In this document: one piece after another, positions 57,301 to 64,000 of the stretch
How the letters are laid out: each line of letters opens with the position of its first letter
Position numbering within the stretch: the stretch's first letter is position 1
Origin: Owenia fusiformis
Taxonomy: Eukaryota; Annelida; Polychaeta; Sabellida; Oweniidae
Length of the DNA: 64,000 nt
Assembly (NCBI GenBank): GCA_903813345.2
Contig: CAIIXF020000008.1
Coordinates: 5,963,341 to 6,027,340, forward strand
Direction of reading: 5' to 3'
Position numbers and translations under genes: made by a program
The notes under the pieces: generated by a model
Told to the model about the DNA's origin: nothing
What the model saw: the letters and a program-made list of their open reading frames with translations, nothing else
Databases searched by the model: none

Positions 57301-59761
57301 CCACAATCTTCATACTTTTGGTTTCGTATGATAACATATGCTTAAATTGAATAAATGATTTTTTTTTTTTTTTCATTTTCAGAGTGGATAACACAATCTA
57401 CCATTTTACAAGGCTTTATCTCAAGAATAAGAGGAACATTGGTTTGTGTATGTTCCAATGGTGTTTGGCCTCCATGACCTTATACAAGCAACAGCTGTAA
57501 ACATGGAGAGAGATTCCAACATTTCAACATCTCACACAGGTCTCTGCCAATATAACCTACCGACTGATATAAACTGGTAGCTTTAGCTGTTATGTAAACT
57601 CATAATTGCTGAATCTGTCCATTCTATATACAGCTGGTGCACACTAAATAAAAGCCATCAGACAAGTTGTATATGTATGTTTTAACTATTTTCAGCAAAC
57701 TGGCGTTATGCTATATTCGAACATGACTGTATTCACGCCTTCTATAAACTGTAATCAAAGTCAATGCTTCAGCTGGGTTATATTCGAGTATAATAACCCA
57801 GTTAATACGTGTAATGTGTGACGTCATAACGGTGGGTAGTAGTAATGGCGGATCATGATGAATTATTCGAAACAATTTGGTGAATTTTCATGTTCGAATC
57901 GTAATATAGACCTCAGAGCAGGGTTACTAGTTTCGAATAACACGCCGCTGGTCTCGGCACAAAGCTTTCGAACCCCTCACTCCCTTCGGTTGTTCGGGGT
58001 ACAGAAAACATTTGTGCCGAGACCAGCTGGGTGTTATTCGAAACTAGAAACCCTGCTCTTTGGTCTATATTTCTTAATCAGTGTTAAATAGCTCTAAGTA
58101 AAAATTACAGAAAACTGGTTTTCATTATCTACAGCTTGTAATGTTCCTCTCCAGCATTAGATACTATAGAGAGGAGCTCTGATAATACAGAATATGGTAC
58201 CTTGTCCATAGTATTTGACTTGTAGTCTCAAAAAAATAAACAAGTCTACATACAAACTAAATTGCATATCGTGAGCTCTGAGCACCCTACCCCCCCCCCC
58301 CCCCCCCCATCCCTACAAGTAGTAAATGCAAAATGGAGTTCCTGAAATTACCCCTGTTAATTAGGTAATACCATGAAACAAGCTTTCAACATAGAAATGT
58401 TCTACAGGAAGAGGAATGAGAGAAATGTTGGTATTTCTGGCAATTCAACCACTGGCTATAACAGTATAATGTTCCAGAGCATGCTCTGCTATATGCAATG
58501 GTAACTACCAAAAATAAACATGACAAACGGTGAATGCAGTACAGACCCCAGATGATTTGAGATGACTATAAGGATTTTTAACTCACCAAAGCATGCATGG
58601 ATGCTAAACAAAATGAACGCATTTGAAAAAAATTACTTGGATATCTGATAAATTTGACTATTTTCTTAATTTTTTAAATATCATAATGTGCAACTAAAAC
58701 TACATGAATGTAAATGTTTCCAAGTTGTAGTAGATACAACATCCTTTATACATCTGCTTTCAGAAACTCAATTAACTCAGCTACTGCTCAATTACTGGAT
58801 AATTCCTCATTTAATGAACAATAACAATAATATATCATGTCTAGCATTAGCAATAACTCTGAAGAATTTAGTATGCAATTTTTATTTTAGAATATCTTCA
58901 AGCTGATAAATGACATGATGCCCTCTGTATGATATAATGCCCTCTTGTTCAGACATATAGATGACATAATACCCTCTATTATACCCACATGAACAAGAAT
59001 TCCCCTTTCACATTAGATATACACTGTATGCAGAAATCTTGCCACTTGACCTTACATATGGTGAGTACTAAACATCATTTTCTAAATTACTTATTTTAGA
59101 CTACTGACATGAAGATATATGTACTAGTTGCCCTCTGTTTTTGTGTGTATTAAGGGTGTCTATGTCTGTTTTAATCATAATTGGTCTCTAGTCATACTCA
59201 TCCCTTCCAGGACACCTTGAATCTCAGAGGCTAGAAATGAAACTCTCAGAAAGAGCAGACTGAGGGTAGGGAGTTGGTAATAATACAGGAACTAAGCCAG
59301 GAAATGCCAATCTTGAGTTTTTGCCTTATATGTTTATTCCTACGAATTATGTTGTGCAATTGCCGATTGATATTACATAAAATAATATGACAATTACAAT
59401 GTGAAAAGAAATGTTGATAATTCATGGTAAATTATTTTTTTCAAGACATCATGATTTTTTGTGACGATTATAGAATTGATGAATTTCAAATACATGTATG
59501 GATTTCCAAGATGACCTCTCATGATGAACACAAATGATGACTTTTTATGATGATAAACGATGATCGCAAAACATGGCCAAAACAGCTGATAAGTCTATTT
59601 GTTCTGTCTACAAATGTCTGCCAGATCTCCATCAGTGGTGCTAAATACCTAACTGCTGTTTAACATGTTAATGTACTGGTCTGTTCTCTAATGTACTACA
59701 CTTACCAACAGTTGTTTCATATATGGTCTCCATTGTAACTTTCGTGTATCCTTTTAGATTA
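39357..59761 (-). CDS. CEP170: CEP170-family centrosomal protein, C-terminal eleven exons (1237 aa), N-terminus outside window
   Basis: CEP170 proteins bind microtubules and mark subdistal appendages of the mother centriole. Exons, minus order: 59706-59761, 56989-57117, 56107-56564, 54020-54209, 50679-51274, 47410-47539, 42987-44593, 42430-42570, 41368-41453, 40741-40874, 39357-39544. All phases match. Diagnostic blocks in order: GTPLYGQPSWWG, MAFTVDLGEEDTKNPRLSM, TYTIDQDL...ARSSIDKYFNV, WVTQWASLAG, LLKDTEDVVAALANRL, the long Ser/Arg-rich exon at 42987-44593, EIAKFSSDLSRDISSLASDV, VMVSSIYQLSLKLR, and ELAGIVKHLRRVEHHVKG. These follow the order in vertebrate CEP170/CEP170B. The FHA domain that normally starts the protein is absent. 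The first exon here enters mid-codon, so more exons lie right of 64000 or were not recognised in 59762-64000. The last intron holds a LINE fragment. Confidence 0.93.
39856..39868 (+). repeat. Left target-site duplication of the LINE insertion
   Basis: AATCTCCATACCT, repeated exactly at 40730-40742. The right copy includes the last two bases of a CEP170 exon and its GTATGG donor (minus strand). Confidence 0.85.
39869..40731 (+). mobile_element. 5'-truncated non-LTR retrotransposon (LINE) in CEP170 last intron, antisense
   Basis: An open frame from about 39890 to 40481 codes a typical LINE reverse-transcriptase C-terminal end. It has an AISLWNKLP block and then a Cys/His cluster CSCGKPETLKHLFFKCPLC, a pattern seen after the RT domain of CR1/L2/jockey-type elements. 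After the stop comes ~240 bp of 3' UTR with AATAAA (40700-40705) and a 15-A tail (40717-40731). A 13-bp target-site duplication flanks it. The endonuclease and RT catalytic regions are absent, so it is dead on arrival. The family assignment is approximate. Confidence 0.88.
40919..41032 (-). repeat. 114-bp direct repeat, copy B (CEP170 intron)
   Basis: Diverged at a handful of positions from 39255-39368. It lies upstream (in gene order) of the exon at 40741-40874, so the two copies bracket the last two exons and the LINE. Confidence 0.9.
41233..41314 (+). repeat. Family A-like repeat fragment
   Basis: Contains AGTGTTCCATT and ends AGACAGGTTTTACTGTAC, matching the right end of family A. The left end is unclear. 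Confidence 0.5.
44594..47409 (-). other. CEP170 intron (2.8 kb)
   Basis: Holds an inverted family B copy at 44719-44840. Otherwise it is AT-rich with no exon recognised. The phase-1 junction between the 47410-47539 and 42987-44593 exons is intact without extra exons. Confidence 0.65.
44719..44840 (-). repeat. Dispersed repeat family B copy, inverted
   Basis: Contains CATGCAAAATGTCACCACCT, TTTGTTACAGACACCAAAC and AAAAAAGTTGGAGACTATAA, the complement of the plus-strand copies. Confidence 0.8.
47540..50678 (-). other. CEP170 intron (3.1 kb)
   Basis: AT-rich. I see no exon, RNA gene or clear repeat. The flanking exons join in phase 0. Confidence 0.6.
51275..54019 (-). other. CEP170 intron (2.7 kb) with minisatellite
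   Basis: No exon recognised. The phase-1 junction closes directly (C, then DIGRDMPQP). It holds the 26-bp minisatellite at 53053-53260 and a nine-C run near 53964. Confidence 0.6.
53053..53260 (+). repeat. 26-bp minisatellite, eight copies
   Basis: GTGAACATGTCTAGGTAATT plus TAAAGT, units starting every 26 bp from 53053. Units 3-6 are identical. Units 2, 7 and 8 are variant. There are no spacers, so it is not CRISPR-like. Confidence 0.95.
55295..55780 (+). repeat. Diverged tandem duplication (~200 bp units)
   Basis: Unit 1 (about 55295-55495) and unit 2 (about 55561-55780) share, in order, CAGTCTC, GTCAATTTGAT-like and GATATGAAG stretches, then GATTGATTCATTTTGA, TTTAATTAGA and GAGCTGTCAATCA-like blocks. 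It lies in the CEP170 intron between 54209 and 56107. Confidence 0.7.
55862..56032 (+). mobile_element. Family D MITE-like element
   Basis: Begins CAGGCCCATAGCCAGCTTTT and ends CCTGGTTATGGGCCTG, an imperfect terminal inverted repeat. The interior has AAAGTGCCCAGAATGATGAA and TGCATGATTTTGAAAGAA, shared with 63444-63612. It ends 75 bp from the CEP170 exon at 56107. Confidence 0.8.
57903..58071. mobile_element. Near-perfect hairpin (fold-back MITE-like element)
   Basis: Left arm 57903-57963 and right arm 58011-58071, about 60 bp each, are inverted copies with few mismatches. Paired blocks include GTTTCGAATAACA-like stretches, GGTCTCGGCACAAA and AGAGCAGGGTT. The 47-bp loop has a smaller AACCCC/GGGGTA pairing. 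No coding capacity. Confidence 0.85.
58290..58308 (+). repeat. 19-C homopolymer
   Basis: An unbroken C run in AT-rich intron. The length is likely variable and sequencing-sensitive. Confidence 0.9.
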
Positions 59762-62700
59762 CTAAATCAAAATATAAACAGAAGAACACACTGTGATCTA
59801 GTTGTTTATGGAACATTTTTAGCCCTGCTTGTCGGCTTATGTTTTAACATCCTTAAAATATTTACTGATCTTAATGCTTCATATGCTTGATTCCAATTAT
59901 ATATTCACGATCATTACTCTTCCAGTATTCAATTTCAGAAGTAAAATATTATTTACTTTGAATTTATAACTGATATAGAGTTACATCAGTATTATAATGA
60001 CCCTAAGATTATCTTATTTAAAGTGGCTTGCACCAGTGAATGAATTCAGCCTATCTAAAATATCCTCTTTCAATTTTTCCCGATTACTTTAGATTAATCC
60101 AGCTAGCTTGTGAATGTTTATGATGTCGAATATTCCAGTGATTTTAAATGAAATAACTCCAAAGGAAATAAGCTATCTGTATATCCTTCAAGCCTGCTGG
60201 TGTATAGAACATGGTGTTGCTGAACGTATACATAACATTCATTTTGTATGAAGGTTCTGCCTGTTATGTTCTTCATATTTCGCTGAGGAATCCAGCCTCT
60301 GTATTGGTTCTCTGCTATTTGTTGATATCCAGTTCAGGTTCATTATTTATCTGTTTATATTTGAAGATGCTGTTTAACTGGATGAGCACCCTACTGTAAC
60401 CCTTAGGCCACTCAAAGTTAAAGATATGTTTGCCTTCAGTAAAAAGTTATCTGAACTCTAAGGGTGTATCACCTTATCAAATAATCTATGTATTTTACAA
60501 TTGGATAATGTGGATAATAGAAGTAATACAATAAATAAAGATTTGTTTTTTTTTTAATTTCATTTTTTGCCTCTCGCCCTCCTAAGATTAAGTCTTTTGT
60601 CTGGATGTCAATCATATAATTAACTTTGAATGGCCTTACATGTTAAATAGTACCCTGATTCCCATTGGCTAGTCACATTACCCTCACTTCAAATGATTTC
60701 ACTGTTTTTATTCAGATAGGATCTTAACGATCTTTATGTGCTTGTTATAGGCTCTTATTGGAATTTTTAAATGTAAATGAATATCAGTTAGACTATATAT
60801 TACGAAAATAAACCATATCTTATTCAACCTCATACATTTTTCAATAAGGCGGTATCACAGTTTCATGCAAGCCCCTAAGATACAGGTCAAATTGAGTCAA
60901 TTTTTTATTATTAACTTGGAACTTTGCACTAAACTGTAGCAGAGGTTTAATTATCCAATACAAGAACTAGTAAATTCCTCACACTATTTATAGGTCGCCA
61001 AAATGTTAATTTTATGCTTTTTTAACTATATTCTTTTGGCATATTTTGATTTTACGACTGTGTTAAATTCTTGTAGACTTAAAAATAAAAGTAATTGACA
61101 CTCCCTAGACATCCATTGAACCAGCAATTGAAGGGCATTTTGACCTTCACTCTTATTGTAATATTATTGTAATCGCATGTCATACAACAATAGATGAGTT
61201 GAAAACCGGTCTTTGAAATACCGCAATCCAATTCCTACTTGTATTCAGGGTTTTGTTATCTGATATTTATACAAATCAAGGTCTCTTAATGTTCGTGAAA
61301 AACACAAAAGTTCTACTGCACTTTTTATGTCTGAATAAAAAAAGACCTAATTTTATTTGCTTCATAGGCAGACTGAAATTCTTATTGTAATAAACTAGAT
61401 GTCTGTAAAATAGCTACCTAAATCTAACTTATTCTTTTGCATTCAGCGAAACACAGAAAAATAACAATTTTGTTTTCAAATTATTTTGAAAAATATGCCA
61501 ATATGCACCAATCTTGTTTAGCATTCAACATGTTATACATACGTCATTTTTGTTTGGAATGCCAAAACTTAAGGTGATATTGAACCCTGTAATTGTGTGT
61601 TTAATGAATATATCAAAGAATCATTTTTTTCAATTATGATCCCAAGCTGCTTTTACCCATTAAATACATAATAGTATATCAAAACAAAGTTGTTTTTCTG
61701 TCAGTAAAGTAACTTTTAGAAATTTACGTCAAAGATCTTTAACAATGATTTTCTTGGTTTGTATATCCTCAAGGTCAGTGCCCAAAAAGATTGTAAAGCT
61801 AGTTTTCTACCCAAAAATTGAAGTATGTAGCACTAGTGTGAACTTGATATGGAACACCCAATCTATTGTTACATTACAAACATATTCTGAATAAGCTAAA
61901 GTGAATGAACGCTATTCCTGGTCATATTTACAAGAATTCTAAGATAAAATCAAAAGCATTGTAAAGTTTACTCCAAAGTATATTTTCTTACAAATGTCAT
62001 TATTTAAACTTCTATAAAAGTCAGCCTGACACCCAACTGACTTTAACATTAATTACTAGCTGTTTTATGATATAAAAATTGTTATCGAGAATTTTTAAGA
62101 ATTTAAACAAGGAGCTAGTTTATCGTCAAATTACGACTTCTCATATACTTGAGGAATTGATTGTTTATCATAAGAAAATATTACATAGCATAAGGCCATG
62201 TATCGATTTCTGACTTATTTGAGTAAATATTGAACTGTTTGCCTACCTGTGATTTCCTATCAATTGACACTTGATCGTTAATACAGTAAGTATATATGAT
62301 ATCCTCTGATTTATCTTTACCTGACTTCTCACAAATCGCCTTCTTTAAGGGTTCACAGGGTCGTATATTTTATATCCCTTTGAATGGGTAATTTCAACTT
62401 ATTTAATGTGTAGGTTATCCAAGTATCAAGAATAAAATTTCTTTATAATCCATAAGATTCTGTTGACAGGTATCACGTTAGACATATAGAAGTCATCCAA
62501 ACTTACTTTCCATTCTAAGCAAGAACACAAGTTTAAACTCAGTACAACTCCCAAATGTACTTCAATGTTAAAAACATAAAATTCCACGTGATATTATAAT
62601 TCCACCAACGTCTTAATCAACATTTATGTTGAAATATATCCTACAGTAATTTCAGTCACTTTCAACTCTTAAAACAAAGTCAAGAACTTCCTAAGATGTG

Positions 62701-64000
62701 TTAACTGGTGTTGTAAATCGTGTCCGATGAAGACCTAACGAGTTGCTCAATGCCGTTCATATCTCATTAATGTTTAACAAATTGCACAGGTCAAAACGTT
62801 TCAAAAATAAATCTCACATGAGCAAATAGATTTCATCATAATCGACATTTTAATAGTAACATAAATTTAATAAAAAACATTTTGTGAAATTTTATTTTAT
62901 TTTTAAGGGTTATTAAGTATGAAACATGTCATTTTTTCTGTTTTTATAGCAAAAACATTTCCTAAATCAAGCATACAACGATATAATTTCCGTCCGAGTT
63001 GAATCAAAAACGTCATATCTGATTCAGGTAGCATATAGAAAGTACATAATTTTACTTGCTTGTTAAGTATAATTAATTGTTATGTCAAAAACTGTATAAA
63101 AAGTTAAATGTGCCAATTTGACTTTTGACAGCTTAATTTTCCAAAGTATCACCTATGTGATAGGTACATTTTGTTTTTTTATTAATCGACAGTGTTATAC
63201 TAAGGATCTAAGCCTTTCATAATCTCTTAAAGGAAACGCCTTCTACTATCTTTTTTAAAACAAGGTTTACTAGTACATTATAATTTATCATAACAGTAAA
63301 CAGTATACAGCAGAGGTAAAACTGAAAAATCGACCATTAACTGTAGATAAATACTGTACATGTATATTAAATTGACATGTTTATCATACATATATTGTAA
63401 ATTAGGGAGTTAATCTAGTTGACAAATGACCAACATAATACACCAGGCCTGTAGCCAGCTTTTGCCAAGTTTACATTTGACAACTCTGGCTGAAAAACAC
63501 TTGAAAAGTGCTCAGAATGGTGAAAAAATGCATGATTTTGAAAGAAATTTTGTCTTGGGGAGGGTTCACTCGAACCTCCTGAAGCCCCCCTCCCCATTGA
63601 GCTACGGGCATGAACATCTTTATATCCTATATATACACAGTATATTTGGCTATGTGTGTGTGCTATATTCACATCTTGACCTTTACTATTAGTTTTTTTT
63701 ATTTATACATAAACTCATATACATGTATTTATATATTCATGGTCAACATGGTCATAGGTAGTATCCATGCCCTGCGTATATAATAGCAAGCTGGTCCTGA
63801 TGGTTATAATACTTAATATATACAAGCAACTGGTCTCAATCAAGGTATTTTGCTAAATTTTTATTGTTTGTTTTTTATTGTTTTATTGTTATTGTTTGTC
63901 TCTAAATCTGGTCGCCAAGTGCAACAAGAAACAAGCAACATATGCACCATGAAAATTCCCATTATATAACTTTTATACTTTGAAAAAACAATTATATTAA
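59762..64000 (-). other. Upstream CEP170 intron(s), to window edge
   Basis: The exon at 59706-59761 begins mid-codon, so the gene continues to the right. I scanned for FHA-domain exons and did not recognise any. Apart from the family D copy at 63444-63612 I see only AT-rich sequence. Confidence 0.5.
63444..63612 (+). mobile_element. Family D MITE-like element, second copy
   Basis: CAGGCCTGTAGCCAGCTTTT at the left and GAGCTACGGGCATG at the right. Shares GTGCTCAGAATGGTGAAAAA and TGCATGATTTTGAAAGAAAT with 55862-56032. The G-rich part differs between copies. Confidence 0.75.

Larger units (their letters stand above)
57118..59705 (-). other. CEP170 intron (2.6 kb)
   Basis: Contains the hairpin element at 57903-58071 and the 19-C run at 58290-58308. 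The flanking exons join in phase (TTV then DEDKD). Nothing else recognised. Confidence 0.6.

Noticed and set aside
59762-64000. CEP170 FHA-domain exons in this interval
   Set aside because: They are expected next upstream, but I recognised no FHA motif on the minus strand. They are more likely beyond 64000.

Overview
The window is AT-rich nuclear DNA from an invertebrate animal. Evidence for this: long multi-intron genes with GT-AG introns, animal-type protein families (TTBK, CEP170), one 5'-truncated LINE and many short dispersed repeats. A marine bilaterian such as a lophotrochozoan is plausible, but nothing here fixes the phylum. I assembled all gene models by hand from splice sites and reading-frame phase. 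Every exon junction reported keeps phase.

Layout, left to right. (1) 144-5216, minus: FCF1, an rRNA-processing PIN-domain protein, seven exons, lacking only the last ~15 residues, which lie off the left edge. Its intron 6 carries a 10-copy 59-bp tandem array (209-780) built from the splice acceptor plus the first ten codons of the next exon. Intron 2 contains a ~770-bp imperfect palindrome. (2) 5217-9072: head-to-head intergenic space with a composite inverted/direct repeat. (3) 9073-25383, plus: tau-tubulin kinase (TTBK1/2 type), eight exons, 1114 aa, with a possible alternative last exon at 26600. (4) 29489-33257, minus: a complete eight-exon diaminopimelate decarboxylase-like gene (470 aa), unexpected in an animal. 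(5) 33901-37107, plus: TRNT1, the CCA-adding tRNA nucleotidyltransferase, seven coding exons, 446 aa, divergent from the decarboxylase across a 643-bp spacer with an IRF-type motif. (6) 39357-59761, minus: the C-terminal 1237 residues of a CEP170-family centrosomal protein in eleven exons. Its N-terminal FHA exons lie beyond the right edge. A LINE fragment sits in its last intron, and the target-site duplication spans the 5' splice site.

The genes do not form a pathway. FCF1 (18S rRNA maturation) and TRNT1 (tRNA 3' end maturation) are RNA-processing housekeeping genes. TTBK and CEP170 both act at centrioles, cilia and microtubules, but I see no evidence of co-regulation.

The recurrent theme is duplicated or repeat-associated splice sites. 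There is an amplified acceptor array in FCF1, a decoy acceptor plus exon start in TRNT1, a LINE-duplicated donor in CEP170, and two copies of one mobile element ending just before TTBK acceptors. The strongest candidates for something new are the FCF1 acceptor array and the intron-rich animal diaminopimelate decarboxylase.
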